DNA from: Polytrichum commune | Taxonomy: Eukaryota > Streptophyta > Polytrichopsida > Polytrichales > Polytrichaceae | Length of the DNA stretch: 64,000 nt | Direction: 5' to 3' | Assembly: GCA_950295325.1 (NCBI GenBank) | Contig: OX485807.1 | Location: 24,091,666 to 24,155,665 of the forward strand | Shown: piece after piece, positions 26,072-43,283 of the stretch | Layout: every line of letters begins with the position of its first letter | How positions within the stretch are numbered: position 1 is the first letter of the stretch | The notes under the pieces: model-generated | Databases searched by the model: none | What the model was told of the DNA's origin: nothing | Seen by the model: the letters and a program-made list of their open reading frames with translations, nothing else | Made by a program: the position numbers and the translations under genes

Positions 26072-28352
26072 CTACTATATGAGTGGTGTTTGGTTGGGTG
26101 TGAATCTAAAGAGTGGACATAAAAAATACCTGTGCTTTTAGAGATTGGACTCGTAACTAGTGGGAGCTAATGTTGCAGCTAATGTCTATGTTCAAGACAT
26201 CATTTATGGTTGATGAGGTCAATTTGGTTAGCTTTCTTAATTTGACACCTCTTTTTGGTTCCTAATTAGTAGTACAGTCAGTCTTATTTGGTGTGTGAGT
26301 AATACATGTTGATTTTGTTGTCACCTTATGATATTTGGATAAGTCTCCTCAAAAATCAAACTACACCCACCATCCTTCATAATTAGTACTATCCACTGAG
26401 TTATGACATGCTTGATTTTTGTGGACAAGGTGATCAAATTAGGAGGCAACATGTGATTGTGAGGTGCCCACCAACTTGTATTTTGGGTATCCTATAATGA
26501 AAAGCTAGTTTGACGATATTTTATTTTACCCATGAACCACTTTAGAGACATCATGATGACACAATCAATATTGGCGTTGAACTTGATTTTCATTGACAAA
26601 TGACCCATGTAGAATTACCTAGTGATGCCGTCTACTTACACAACATTGCATGATGACAAAGTTCCCCCTTATAACACCAAATTATATAACAAAGAATCTT
26701 TGACTCCATAACCTAGATCAACACCTTCCTCAACTTTGATTTCAGCAATTTCAAATTTTTTGGTCCTGATTCGCAATTGCTAACCTGTTCAAGCTTCTAA
26801 TGCTCGAATCCATCGGCTGGATGATTCCACTGGGCTGGAGGTGCCCACATTACCCTCATCTACGTTACACTTGCAACTTATGGAGGTCATTCCCTGACAA
26901 AATGACAGGAACAAGACATTTGGGTTCCACAGTCTTTGAAGAGGCCAATAATGTCCCGATCTCGACAAATATGAATGTTGCCTGCTCGGTGGCACGTAGT
27001 AGTGTGTTAGATGGCCACCGAGCCCCAAGAAGACTCTCTGCCCCTGCATGACCTCCGTAGCATTTACATTTATGAAGAATTGGCTAACTAATGATGTGTC
27101 TGTAGCATTGACAAACCTTTTCTTCATTTACAAATTCATGAAGCATACGACGAATGCAATGTGTTTCATATCCTTGTAATTTTTTTATTAAGCTTTATAT
27201 CACGTATTCTCATTTCTCCAAATTCGTGTGACAGAACAATATAATTTTCCCGCGTGGGGTGGGCACATATCTTCATCTTCTGACCAGCAGTGCGGGAGGA
27301 TCGGATGACATCCATGCCAATGCCGAGGAACTCCAGGTAATCATCAATATCTCTGTACGAGGAAATTATTATATGTAATTAGTTTTAGGCTTCAAGCAAA
27401 TTTTGCCATTTGTTTTTGTTTTTCAGCTGCTACTACCAGTTAGTTGTCGAAATTTAAATCTCAAAGAAATTGGCCGTTGAAATAACATCACGGTGTTATT
27501 TGGACACCCGAAATACGTGTGTGACTTGAAACATGGGTTCATATATGAGTATTGGCGGATTGTAAACCCACTTCTCGTTTAGGCACATTGGAGGACACAA
27601 CAGAAAGTCACCGAAGCTCAAACCATGACGAACGATCCAAGATGTGTCGAGCAGATACCGCACAGGACACAATGCGCACAACTGTTTACTACATAGATCC
27701 TTGAAAATCAGAGAACATTGAGGTAAGACTCCGAAAATGAGACGAAATTTGCAGTGAACATTGGCTTGTAGCTCAGAAGGAGCTGACCTGTGAGACAATA
27801 TCAAAATTCGCAGCAAACCTGCGTGGAAGCTTTGTAGCAACTGAGGCGTAGAAAAGTCTGCGAATTCAGGGTAGTGTCTATTAAAATACACGAGGCTCAT
27901 GTCATCCTGCAGCAAAAGAAAGATTGCAATCGCAGCATCTTAGCCCAAGAAACTAGATGTTCCACTCCCTTACGGTCTAAACCTGCCTCTCCGAAGCCAC
28001 TGGAGACGGAGTTTGGAGCCGCTGGCTTTTGTTGCTAGCACCTCGTTTGCATGAAGGGGACGCTCTACTTTCTACCACATAGTGAGTTTGAAGGCTGCCA
28101 GAAGGGTCTTCATGGCCTCATCAATAGGTAGGAATCATAGATTACTTCAACCTTCGGCGTTTTTAGTGGGTTATCATGCGCCAATCCATCCGGTCTCAAA
28201 CTCGAACCACCAGATTCTATAAGCACAAAGGCATTAGATTTGGTGTATACCATGCTACCGAAAGACCATATGAGACATTAGCTACAACAAATTCCAGTAG
28301 TCCGTGCTTGAGATTTGTTAACAAATATAGGCTTTATACACTCAACATACTT
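26072..28352. other. Region between tubulin copies, no recognised gene
   Basis: The longest open frame is 139 codons on the minus strand at 27496-27915. It has no motif I recognise and could be an exon of an unrecognised gene or chance. Nothing else is supported. Confidence 0.4.
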
Positions 28353-28560
28353 GGGGCGGGGGGGGGGGGGTAGTATGACCATTTGATGAGCACGAGTATC
28401 TTCACTCCATAAATAAGATATTCATACGAGCTCCAAAATTCATGAGAATAATGGTTGCGGGCACGATTTGGTAATCATCTCACACTAATTGCGTGTCTCA
28501 TATATATCCTACGGGAGATGGGTGCAAAGAGAGAGGTGTCCATTTACCTTAATGTTGCAG
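28353..28560 (+). repeat. Dispersed repeat with G-run, copy 1
   Basis: A G-run (28353-28370) is followed by a block containing TTCATACGAGCTCCAAAA, a CACGATTTGG-type motif and GGGTGCAAAGAGAG. Diverged versions occur at 39774-39965 (also beginning with a G-run) and 62930-63045. The family is unknown. Confidence 0.6.
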
Positions 28561-29679
28561 GTGCTCCCCACACCCTGGGTGGACATGGCTCACATTCTGT
28601 ACACCTCCACCAGATGCGGCCCTTTATCCGCATATGATTTAATGCTGCCTCTGGAAAGCAACAACCTCGCGGGTGGACCTCAAATTTACGACATCCAATA
28701 GACAGGCTGATCATTAAATCTAGTGTATATCACAACAGCCTTCGAGCCGAGAATTGATGAATTAGCACGGGAGCTCTGAAGTCTAGGTATTGATTGAAGC
28801 TTGCAAGATGATGCAAAGACACGGCACGAAGCCCATGGTTGATGAGGCTGAAACCATCGAAACTCAACGCAGAATTCAGAATTGCCAAACCCATGCATGA
28901 TTACAGCTTATGGGAAACGTTAAATTCTTTTACATAGAATGTCGTTGGTCGATAAGATATACCTAAGACACTTAGAAAATATTCGGATCAGTAGCTCATT
29001 GACTCATTCTTCATGGTTTATATGTACAAATTTACCCAGGAGTAGTGTAGAGAAATGCTATTGTATCTTTTGGTATATATTGTACATCGCTCTGGGAATG
29101 ATATTCTACAGCCTCATGGAAACTTAATAAATTCAATACATAGTACCCTGAAACCTATTATATGCCCCTAGTTGATGCTCATAAAACAAATTGCACACGA
29201 CAACCAAGGGTACTAAATTGTAGAGCACGAATGCACTGAAGGATTTCGACATTGTCATGACATCATCATCAGTCTAGCCACCGGAAGTAGGACTTTATCA
29301 CAGGAAGAAAGTAGTAGGATTAACCAGTGGGAGGAATAACATCATCATCAACATTCTGATCAAAACCCATAGAGGCTTACTACGCACTCAGAACGATCAG
29401 TTCTTTCAACTGAATCATATTTATCATCTCCAATAAAATAAAATTCATCTCAACTCAGATGGCATGTACGAATTGTGCATACATTGAGATCAGTGGATCC
29501 CTCAAACCGTAGTTGCTGACCATGGGGTGCTATACTTTACTGACTACTATATTGGTTATCGGGTTGTTTCATAGCCGGTGTTTGCGGAAGCAGTTGCAGG
29601 AACTGGTGCGGTTAACTTCCGAATCCACTCTACATGTATGATGGATGTCATGGCAAGCATGTAAAATCGGGAGAAACAT
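28561..29679. other. Intergenic, no gene seen
   Basis: No recognisable gene; short frames only. Weak similarity to the area upstream of tubulin copy 1 may extend a little left of 29680. Confidence 0.4.
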
Positions 29680-29852
29680 TTGCAAGAATCTTGACTTCGT
29701 CTACATGGTTCCAATCTAGAAGAATGTTGATATTCAAGGAAGGCAGTATGGCCGGGTAACCTGCAATTAAATTCGAAGGTTAAGGCATAACCCTCTACTA
29801 ATTGAGTTAACCCATCAGATTCGGCCGGTCGCCTCCAGTGATCTCCTGGCTC

Positions 29853-29862
29853 GTTATAAGAA
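29853..29862 (+). promoter_or_regulatory. TATA box of alpha-tubulin copy 2
   Basis: GTTATAAGAA lies 279 bp upstream of the start codon and corresponds to the motif at 21611 in copy 1. A TATA role is inferred from conservation. Confidence 0.55.
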
Positions 29863-30122
29863 ACTGATTTGGCCGTCACCCTCCCTCATAATTATTCATT
29901 CTCTCGTTGTCGGAGGAGGTCCTCGTTCCTACTCTAGATCGAGAGAGTTAGCCTGGTGGAGTCTCACTGTTTGCTACTTTCTATCTGCATCTTCATTGTG
30001 TTGGTAGATCGTACCGAGGAGTTGAGACACTTCACGTTAATCAATTTCTGCACTCAGACCAGATTTGTAATTTTATTGTTTAATTTCAAGTCGACCTCTG
30101 TGGCAGCATCAGGAAGTTATAA

Positions 30123-32573
<2,451 letters not shown>

Positions 32574-34098
32574 ATCCCTCGACCAGAATGAATGATGGTC
32601 ATATACATTTATCCCTCCCTGTCAGCCGAGCCCTGAATCATCATCTTTCCTAGTTCATTTTTTCCTACATAGCGAGACTCCCACTTTGAGCTTCATGGAA
32701 GGAATTCTGAGTCAACAATATTGGACTTCAGAATACGTAGCACTTGCATCCTACAACCACCCACATGTGGGATGCTCCTGCAGAATCACCTTATCCGTCC
32801 TCCGGCTTTTGCAATTAGTTTTCGGCTGCGCTCCCAATCCTGACGGGATCCACACGCGGCTGTTGCCAGCGAGATTATTGAACTGAAAATGAACTATTTT
32901 TGTACATTTGCGATGATTAAGGATGTCGTCAATTCAACTCCAGAGTTCCTTCGCAATCCCCACCACCATCTTACGGCGTGTCTTATGATCCATTTAGAAT
33001 ACTCTTGTCTTCGTATGCTTGAGCACTAATTTTGGTCAATGTGTGATTCCCTACATCGTGCTCCCTCTAACTTAACCAAGTTCAGATGAACATGCCCTCA
33101 TTTAGTTTAGGAGATCATTTGGTTTTCTCTTCAGGGTACCTGTTCCAACAGGTGCCTTCGGGCCAACGGTGCATACGTAAGTTGCACATTGGCTACCTGG
33201 TTGGGCTTTTAGAGATTTAGATCTGTAAACATTATATACATATTGTTGTTAACTCAGAAATCAAACCCTTCGCCATTATTCACGATTCTGCGATGTCGAA
33301 GATCAACGTACTGGCTTACATGACAATTTGACAACCAAGTAGCAAATACTTCCGCCATAACGCGAACCTCATTCAAGTCTAGTTCAAAGAGTGAATCTTT
33401 CCACATTACAGCCTTATCAAAAGCAAGGAATCGCTTACACGTTCACATCTTTGAGTATCCACTTCTAGAAACTTGTCGTAGAGAGTGGCAGTTCGAATTA
33501 CACACAATAAAGTAGCTTCATGCCATCAGGTAGTGATCACTTATTCAAAGTGTCTGGATTTATTGGCTGATATGGTTTGAATTGTCCTACAGGGATTTGC
33601 CTGTCCTCAGAGAGTTGGAGATAAAGGCTCTGCTTGCTACCCTGTGCAGAACATAGGAGTCTGTTTGTCCCAATGGTCAAGTTAAAAATGTGAACTATAT
33701 TTCATGACTAGATCTGCTGTGGAAGCTGTGCTAAGTTGCCATTTTATATCCTACAAGTCAATGTTTTGATACATGTGTGTATTATTTATTCCAGTTAGGA
33801 TGTGCTTCACAATCCGAGTTTTCCTGTTCAAAATTTTGAGACAACCGAGCAGTCACGACTACCAATGATCGATAATAGTATTAAAACCTTATAGATCAGA
33901 GTTATCGACTCCTGTACCTCTCCTATTGACAGAAATATTTGCATAAACTTCAAAAACACATTTGATCAGTACAATCATTTTATGTCGCACAAGAATGGAT
34001 GATGGTGAAAAAAATGAGATTCATTCAAAAAATCAAGGACGTACACTTACTGATAGTGACAATGAACACCACAGGAACAAACACACATTGCTATGGCC
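32574..34098 (+). other. 3' UTR and flank of tubulin copy 2
   Basis: Homologous to 24042-25631, with small deletions (for example after about 32990). No gene is seen. Confidence 0.6.
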
Positions 34099-34309
34099 AT
34101 TATAGGAATAGCGTGATTTTAACTGTGGCATATGTCCTCCATAAGAGCAGGAAGGCATCGCGGCAGGAAGGCATTACGTGATAAGAGTAAACATACAAGT
34201 TTCTTCAAAGCCTTGGACTGAAGATCCGTGAGCATAATAGTCACACTGTGAGAAAAAGAAATTTTAATGATAGACCTTTCTTTACAGGTAATGCCGACGA
34301 ATTTCAAAA

Positions 34310-36056
<1,747 letters not shown>

Positions 36057-36450
36057 GATGATATCTTACAACAACAACAACAACAACACAGGACCAACAA
36101 GTCTCCGAAAACGCGAGGAACGGTTGTTGGTAATGCGGCACAACTGGGTCGGATACTGATACTGGTCCTGGCTATGGCGCTGCTTGGCTCTTGTTCCCTC
36201 AGCTTCCCAGGGGAGGAAGACGATGCCCGCACTTGAACGGGCAGACCGGGCAGGTGGAAAGAAACGGATATCCGTACAAAATGGAGCAGCGGGCGGGTCG
36301 GGTAGGGGGGAGAAGTTTCCGTGGGGCAGCGGGCAGCAGATAGAGTTATGGATATCCTGTGGTCCAATGAGAGTGGCCAGTGGCTTACCATCCAAAAAGG
36401 GCAGCAAGGGGGTCTCAGGTCCGGGCCTCCCACCAATGAGAGCCTGATCT
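36057..36450 (-). promoter_or_regulatory. PSAK: PSAK 5' UTR and upstream region
   Basis: Upstream of the start codon there is a (CAA)n run (about 36068-36088, GTT repeats in the transcript). Two copies of CCAATGAGAG (36364 and 36433) give inverted CCAAT boxes relative to the gene, and GGATATCC-type motifs (near 36268 and 36350) contain GATA. CCAAT and GATA motifs are common in light-regulated plant promoters. No clear TATA box was found; function is inferred. Confidence 0.4.
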
Positions 36451-37289
36451 CCAGATGAGGTCTCTTGCTGATTTCAATGCTCACCCCACTTTGAACCAAC
36501 CCATTTTAATAAGTTGTAGATCTAAGCTATAGTTTTGCCAAACACATGAGCAGTCTTTGATTAAGTTTTCATTATCTCCATCTTCTACGAATTGTCAGGA
36601 TTTACATAACAAAACTTGTGTTGCATTAGCAAAGCTATGGTGACTTGCATTCAGAAACTCGGATTGGAAATCGAACCTTCTTTTCATTAAATATGTTTAC
36701 CAAAACTGCATGGGTGTTGATTCTTTGCATGAATGCAAGCCCATTCCCACATGACGCTAAGAAAAAGGGCAGTGCTTGGTAGAAATGGTTGAGTATTGCA
36801 AAGGTGGCACAATTCCTATCATTATTGCCCCAAACCTACATGCTCTAGTTAAGTAGAAACTAAAAAGTAATAACAAAGATGTCCATATATACATGCTCTT
36901 ACTTTCACACATGCTCTTACTTTCAAGGGGGCAACATGTCCATATTAGTATTAGCTCGGTTTGAATTATATTGTGTTTGCACATGCTAATTCGTCACACT
37001 CCACTTTTGGCAAGTTGCACTAAACAATCCCTTAGCAAAACTTGCCACCAATTTGCATTATAGTTTTTTTTTAAAAATCTTTGACAGAGGTTTTATTTTC
37101 TATTTTTTTACGAAATGAAACTACAACGTATTGGAGCAGGGATGTCAACTAATATGTTTACAACAACGTAGTCATTCTCAGGTGTTGGCACTCTAAGGGC
37201 AACATTAACAAAGAACAAACATGGGACCATTTGGACCGATGAGTGGTGTCAAAGTTGTTTGTAGAGTGTCTTACATAAAACCTAGCAAG
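36451..37289. other. Intergenic, no gene seen
   Basis: AT-rich, with a short direct repeat of an ACATGCTCTTACTTTCA-type motif near 36890-36925. No coding signal. Confidence 0.5.
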
Positions 37290-37291
37290 TA

Positions 37292-37672
37292 CACTAAATA
37301 TGATATTTAGTTTCATATGGTATATTATGTCACTATGGTAACTTTTCGGATGACACTCCTTATGAATAATTTGACAAATATTGTCATGGATGATGGATGA
37401 TGGATGAGTTCATCCATTGGCCAGAACCCTACATTATTCTCTTGTCAGCAACTTGTGATGAAACATTGTCATGGATGATTGAAATTTGGATGAAAATTCA
37501 CATGGTAGTGACAGCAATTGCAACACTGTAAATCTATTATCCCCCAAAAAATTTACAAGGAATGACAAATAATGCTAGGTTAATATTTAGTGTTCATGAC
37601 ACTATACCATGGTTTACAATTAGTACTGAGCAAGACAATTAGAATCGGTGACACTAAATACTATATTTAGTG
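37292..37672. mobile_element. MITE with CACTAAATA ends, TA target site
   Basis: A 381-bp element whose left end CACTAAATATGATATTTAGT mirrors the right end (inverse CACTAAATATAGTATTTAGT). TA lies on each side (37290-37291 and 37673-37674). It matches the truncated copy at 14917 over about 130 bp and shares the end motif with 5285-5605. It is non-coding. Confidence 0.8.
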
Positions 37673-37674
37673 TA

Positions 37675-40266
37675 GTAAGGGAAGGTCTGGTGGGTCCGTC
37701 CCTCATGCTACATCCCCACAGTCCTTGAGGTCGCTAGCTAGGTTTGGCAATTACTTACGTACATATATGGGAATAGCCAATACTTAAAGTGCATTTTGAT
37801 TCTAAAGACCCAGGACATAGTGTCATGTGAGAATGGGCCTTACCCATGTCCCCTCGTTTTTGTGTTCAGTATTGAGTCTGAGTAGTTAATAAAACTTTGA
37901 GGTAGTAGTCCAATCTTTCCGTAAATGCATCCATTTTATGCAAGTTCTTAGAACCACATATAACACAAATCGCTTAAATATGGGTCTTTGATTACAGAAA
38001 GTAATCGAATGAGGCACACATACCTTAACACAAGTGGACTACTTCAATTATTTATCTCAATCAGACATCTATATTTGAGTGAATCTAAGGTAAGTAAGCT
38101 TGAAACACACTTTTCCCTTGCACACCACTCTTCCTTCAACATGTACAATGCAATTAGTACAAGATGATTAGCAAATCCAAATTGAGATTGTAACCACTAT
38201 CCTCATAATTTTTTTGAGCTCATTCTAACATCTTTCTTATCATAACCCAAAATTGAGAGAAATACATCAGTAACTCAATCCTAATTGGTTATAAACGGAG
38301 GGACATTCATTCATGTTGCCATAACTTAAAAACCTCAAAGCAGATAACAATTTTACTTTTTTGGAGGAAATGGTGGGCGCGCTCTTGGTGTACAGTAGTA
38401 GAGCCAACTTGCAAATGCTGCAAGAATGCTAGTATTACAAATTGCGAGCTGAATTTCTGTTTGAGCAAACTCTAGATCCCTGGATGTGTGTCACCCGCAA
38501 TTTTTCGAAGGCAAAAAATGTTATGAAATTCAATACTACTGATGACATCAAATCAAACTTTTCAGTCATGTTGTAGAGGGCTCTGTATTCAGACCCCCTT
38601 AAAAAAATTAAACTCCCCCAAACTTTAAAAATATCATTTCTACACTGGTTGAGACGGCTTGAGTCCCATGTGGAAACTACACTCAACACTTGTCACAGTG
38701 CCCTCTTTAAGTGTCATTGTGGCAAAACTCGGTAAGTAGGCATCTTGTGTGAGATCAACGAAGAATTGCACGCAAGGGAATAGGTTACAAGTCTGGCAAG
38801 ACGATTCGGTACGCAATTTACATTCAAATGTTATATTGGAAGATTGTGCAACTGAGGAGAAGAATCACTTCCCTTGTCAAATGTCTTTTAGGGTTTAATC
38901 TGCCCCAAAAAGACTGCAAGCGTAGTTAGTATTATGTAGAGTAACTTTAGGTTTAGCCATCGACTATAACTTTCAGCTCCAAAGTTCAAAATCAAATTTA
39001 GGCAACTTGCTGAACCATGTTTCATGAAATTTTCTATGTTAGGTAGAAATACAAGGAACAACCGAAGCATTTCAATTTAGAGGTAGCCAATTGATAGAAA
39101 TGAAATTCAGGATAGCGGACGGGTCAGCTCAAATTTCTTGCCATTTACTTAGGGGGACAAATGTCAGACAGTTTGCACAATACCATTGATGATGAAACTG
39201 TGACATCGGGACATCGGGAGCAGGTTAGATTTACTATTCCTCTTGAAACAGGGAAGCCCCGCAAATTGCCAACTCCTTGAGAGGAGAACTCGGACAACAT
39301 CTAGCAGTTTTGAAACAGAGAGATGCTTGCTTGGTGGGCATGGAGAGACCCTTGTCACACATCTTTTAGGTTTTAACTTTTCAATCATGTTGTAGAGGGC
39401 TCTGGCTTAAATCCGTGCCATTCCAGTCCGTTGAATTTAATGTGTTGGGTTGTCCACTCAACATGCTAGTCACTGAACCCCACCATCCATCCACCGTCAT
39501 AAGCTAAATTGCGACACCATCCATGCGCCCCTCGCCGTTTCAAAGTTTCAAACTGTAGAGTAGATCTGGACAAACGCTTGGAAGTGTAGGTTAGTATCAT
39601 GTTGGGCTCAATTCAGTCACTTATCTTAATCAAACACCTGTATTTAAGTGGTGTGTGGTTAGGTGCAGATCTAAAAGCCGACACCCAAAAGACATGTATT
39701 TAAAAGAGTTTGGATGACATGTTCAAAATTTGTTAACTATTCTAAGTTCAAGAGTCAACCTAATTTTTTTTTTGGGGGGGGGGGAGGGCGGGGGGGATGA
39801 GAAGATGAAGAGTCTTCAATTTGATAGTGAATAAGAGATCCATATGATCTTTGAGATTTATGAGAATGGCTACAACCTCAAATTGGAATTGCTATTCATC
39901 TTGTACCAATCATGTGTTTAATACCCTAGGAGAAGTGGGTGCAGAGAAGCGAGTTTACTCACTTTTAGCTCTGGGGACAAGTGTCTTGTAATCGTTAGCA
40001 TGATCAAACACCGTCCGAGAGTCTGGAAATCCGTGCATCTAAGGAAAAGAATCACTTCCCTTGTCACACGTCTTTTAGGTTTAATCTGCCCCCAAATGGT
40101 TGCAAGTTGTAGTTAGTGTTAACTTGAGTGACTTTAGGTTAGCCATGTCGGCTTCAAAATCAAAACTTTACGCATCTCTAGGCTCTAACTCTAAAGTGGA
40201 TGTTAAGCCTCTTGTAACACACTCTTAGCACCCGCTTTTAGTATTTTAAGCTCACTTACCTTGGGT
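37675..40266. other. Intergenic with scattered internal duplications
   Basis: No gene recognised. Diverged direct repeats join 38860-38990 with 40040-40165 (shared GAATCACTTCCCTTGTCA and TTTAATCTGCCCC blocks) and 38548-38590 with 39375-39410 (CATGTTGTAGAGGGCTCTG). This region probably consists of old duplicated repeat fragments. Confidence 0.5.
39774..39965 (+). repeat. Dispersed repeat with G-run, copy 2
   Basis: A G-rich run (39774-39796) is followed by a sequence aligning with 28371-28560, ending in a GGGTGCAGAGAAGCGAG block that matches GGGTGCAAAGAGAG in copy 1. Confidence 0.55.
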
Positions 40267-42115
40267 TTAGTTGTCAACTGTCAGTTTGGGCTTCAAGGGC
40301 TGCACTGATGAGCCAGCCATGGAGGATGCGCAGGAGACACTGACAAGCATGCTCTCTTGGTAAACCCCCGCCACATAGTAACACGCCCAGCCTGCAAAAG
40401 CACCCGCTACGAGGTCGATGGTATAGTGACCTCGAGTGGCCAAGAGTCGGAGAATTTGGAGGACATTAAGGGTGTCCATGGTCAGGGCAGCCCGCCTGCG
40501 CTGCATGTGCCGCAGATCCAAAGTGGCGATGAGAGAGGCGCCCACGTGACCCGAAAAGAAGAGGAAGAACGAGACATTGCCGACTGGGAAGTCCACCTCC
40601 GAACCTAAAAAATCCTGCCGCATGTACAAAATATCAGTGTGCAGTTGAGAAAAATAATTTTAAAAAAAGGCTCCGAGTAGATTGATTCCAGGTATCTATT
40701 CATGACAGGTCGCCATCCAAGTGGAGGACACTTCCAACAACTCTCTTGCATTTCTTGAATCCACCCAAAGGACATTCTCAGCCATAACCTATAATTTTCA
40801 TCCATAAGGAGACCAGTTATGTCCCATGATGAGCGAGAGTCGATGGCTGTCTCGATGCTATCACAGCTCATTGTCCACTCTTCGCTCGCCCATTATGTAG
40901 TCCGTAACGGTCAAACCGAGCAATATTGCTTCTGTGTCTATTTAAGGAAGCACATTATTACTTGTGGTTGATGACCCTACAATGGCGTGACCATTATGCC
41001 TAGTAATGAACAATTGTTGCCTTGCAACAAGCTGCAGTAGGTACCCAATACCTGCCTCAATGCTCACTACTATTGCGGCTCGGTAGACTGGTCACCTACT
41101 ATAGCTCATGGCAAGGCTCCTCGCATCCATTGCCTAGTTGTAGTGGTCATGCCATGCATGTCTATTTATCATTCAAAATAAGTAAACACGTTACAATCTG
41201 TAATTGATGAACTTACAATGGCCTAACCACTACATTTAGTAATAGATGCGGTAGATTAACTGACTACTAAAGCCTGTGACAGGGCTCCTCGCATCCATTA
41301 ACTAGTTCGATGCCTCCTCAAGTGCAAGACATCAAACATGGGAAGGGAGGGGCTATCCGTGATTCTGAACTCATGTCAAGAAATTCTGAGCTCTCAACAT
41401 GCATTCACATGTACATTTTGTGATTCTGAACTCATATCAAGAAATTCCGAGCTCTCAATATGCATTCACATGTACATTTCAATCCGGAACTATTGCAGTG
41501 GTCAGATTGTCATAGTTTGACAAATACTAAGCCATGGAAAATCACAAACCTCCCTTTCCTTGTAGTAAACCCTTGCGACTTTGTACACTAATAAGGTGTC
41601 GGCTTACAGAACACCAAGATGCATTGCAAAAACATTGAAACTGAAGAGATGCGGCCAACCCAGATCGCATCCTCCTCATACACATGAGAATTGGAGAATT
41701 ATATGCATGTTCAGGTAGGCTTCAACCCCCCAAGAAATCATGGCGAGTCTCCAGAACTCTTCTGAAGTGATGCGAATCGATAAACCAAAGTTCTTCATGA
41801 TGGAAGATATCACAGACTAAAGGGATACTGAGCACTCGGCGATACAACCCTAAACCATGGCTCGATTGGATCGTTTCGGTGAGGGAAGAGAGGGAATCCA
41901 GGTAGCATACTCATATTCTTGCATCAGCTTGCAAAGTTGCAAGAATTGCTCGAGAGAGAAAATTGGAATGCATGTTCTGTAGAGTGTACTCCTCCAAGAA
42001 ATGGTGAGACTCGGAACTCCGAAGTGATGCCAATCGATAGGCCAAAGTCTTTCATCATGATGATGTCACAGGCACGAGGAGATGTTGAAGGCTCGGTGAT
42101 GTTTACTGTGATGTT

Positions 42116-42164
<49 letters not shown>

Positions 42165-43263
42165 AATTGGAGAATCGAGTGTATGTTCGGTACTTTACAT
42201 CCATGATGGAAATGTACAGGCTCAAAGGATAAGGATATCGGCGATGATCTCTCTCTCTCTCTCTCTCTCTACGTTGCAAGGACTGCTCGAGAGAATTGGA
42301 GAACTGAATGCATCTTCAGTAGGGTTCAGTAGAGACTCCAGAAGCATTCTGAATTGATGCAAAACCAATAAACCAAAGTTCTTCATGATGAAGAGGTCAC
42401 AGGCTCAAGGGATATTGGACACTCGGCGATGCTAACCCCAAACCATGGCTCGATCGAATGCATTTCGGCGAGGGAGGGAGGGGAGCGAAAAACCTGGGGA
42501 ACCGGGAGTTGCGTGGAGTATCCAAGGAGGCCGCGGCTGCTGTACATGAAGAGCGAGGCGAGAGTGGGGCGAAATCGGCCCTCCACAACCCACACCCACG
42601 CAATGTACGCAATTTGATACAGCACCAGCACCTGCATCATCGTCACGAAAAACATGCAAATGTTCACTTTCCCCTCCCAAAAAAACATCACCATGCCCAA
42701 CATCTTCCAAAAACTACACAAACACTGTCAAACTCAAAGAAAATACGCAATGTGTGCAATTTGATGCAGCACCAGCGAAAACATGCAATGTCCACTTTTA
42801 CCTCCCGGCACTGAAGGAATAAAACACCATAGCCAACTTCATCGTTTCAAAACCTACACAAGACTCTGAATTCAAAGAAAATGCGACTGGCTGGATGGCG
42901 TACGGTGTTGGCAGCCGCGAGCACGTGGTTCCAAGCCGGCCGATCCTTGAGGAGCTTGTGGAGCCTCTCAGTAGCCAGAAATCCCGCATCGAAAGGCTCC
43001 CCGCCCGGGGCCACCATGCTCATGCTGTACTCCAAGGGGATCACCAGTGCGAAATTGATGGTGAGAAAGACGAGAAGCGGGTGCGCCCTTGCGATGCGCA
43101 GGGCGACCGCTGGTCTCCAGCTCAAAAATGCGGGCCGGGAGAACCTTCTTCCTCTTGAGGGTGAGAGTTTTTTGGTCACATTGTGGTGATCATCCTGTGG
43201 CACTTTCGGGTGCATTGCCACCTCCCGCCGTGGAATCCTCTCCGACTCTACCTTTTCACACAT
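40267..43263 (-). CDS. ROD1: Phosphatidylcholine:diacylglycerol cholinephosphotransferase (281 aa, 3 exons)
   Basis: PDCT (Arabidopsis ROD1) moves phosphocholine between phosphatidylcholine and diacylglycerol in the ER membrane, feeding polyunsaturated fatty acids into storage and membrane lipids. Exons are 43263-42904, 42631-42494 and 40614-40267, all joined in phase 0. The product matches ROD1 through PFDAGF, HVLAAANT, VEGR, SRGLLGYSTQLPVPQ, DFLGSEVDFPVGNVSFFLFFSGH and RGHYTIDL. The likely catalytic residues of this lipid phosphatase-like fold are His189 (SGH), His229 and Asp233 (HYTID). Several hydrophobic segments fit a multi-pass membrane protein. The 281-aa length is close to about 300 aa in Arabidopsis. 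Two in-frame ATGs (43263 and Met17) are possible starts. Intron 2 (1.9 kb) is rich in repeats. Confidence 0.92.
41358..41478. repeat. Direct repeat of about 60 bp in ROD1 intron 2
   Basis: Two near-identical copies of GATTCTGAACTCAT-TCAAGAAATTC followed by GAGCTCTCAA and ATGCATTCACATGTACATTT lie at about 41358-41416 and 41420-41478. Confidence 0.85.
41640..42480. repeat. Three diverged repeats in ROD1 intron 2
   Basis: Copies at about 41640-41905, 41935-42110 and 42285-42480 share GAATTGGAGAA, GAAGTGATGC, AATCGATAAACCAAAGT, TTCATCATGATG-like and ACACTCGGCGATG blocks. The first and third also share AAACCATGGCTCGAT and a GTTTCGG-GAGGGA block; the third reaches the exon-2 donor at 42494. Confidence 0.75.
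42118..42270. repeat. (CT)n microsatellites in ROD1 intron 2
   Basis: CT runs lie at 42118-42162 and 42248-42270. They read as GA repeats in the transcript. Confidence 0.95.
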
Positions 43264-43283
43264 GATTGCTGCTGCTGCAACCT

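Noticed and set aside
40357-42814. Plus-strand frames opposite ROD1 exons
   Set aside because: Antisense shadows of exons 2 and 3; the minus strand matches ROD1 exon by exon with correct splice sites.
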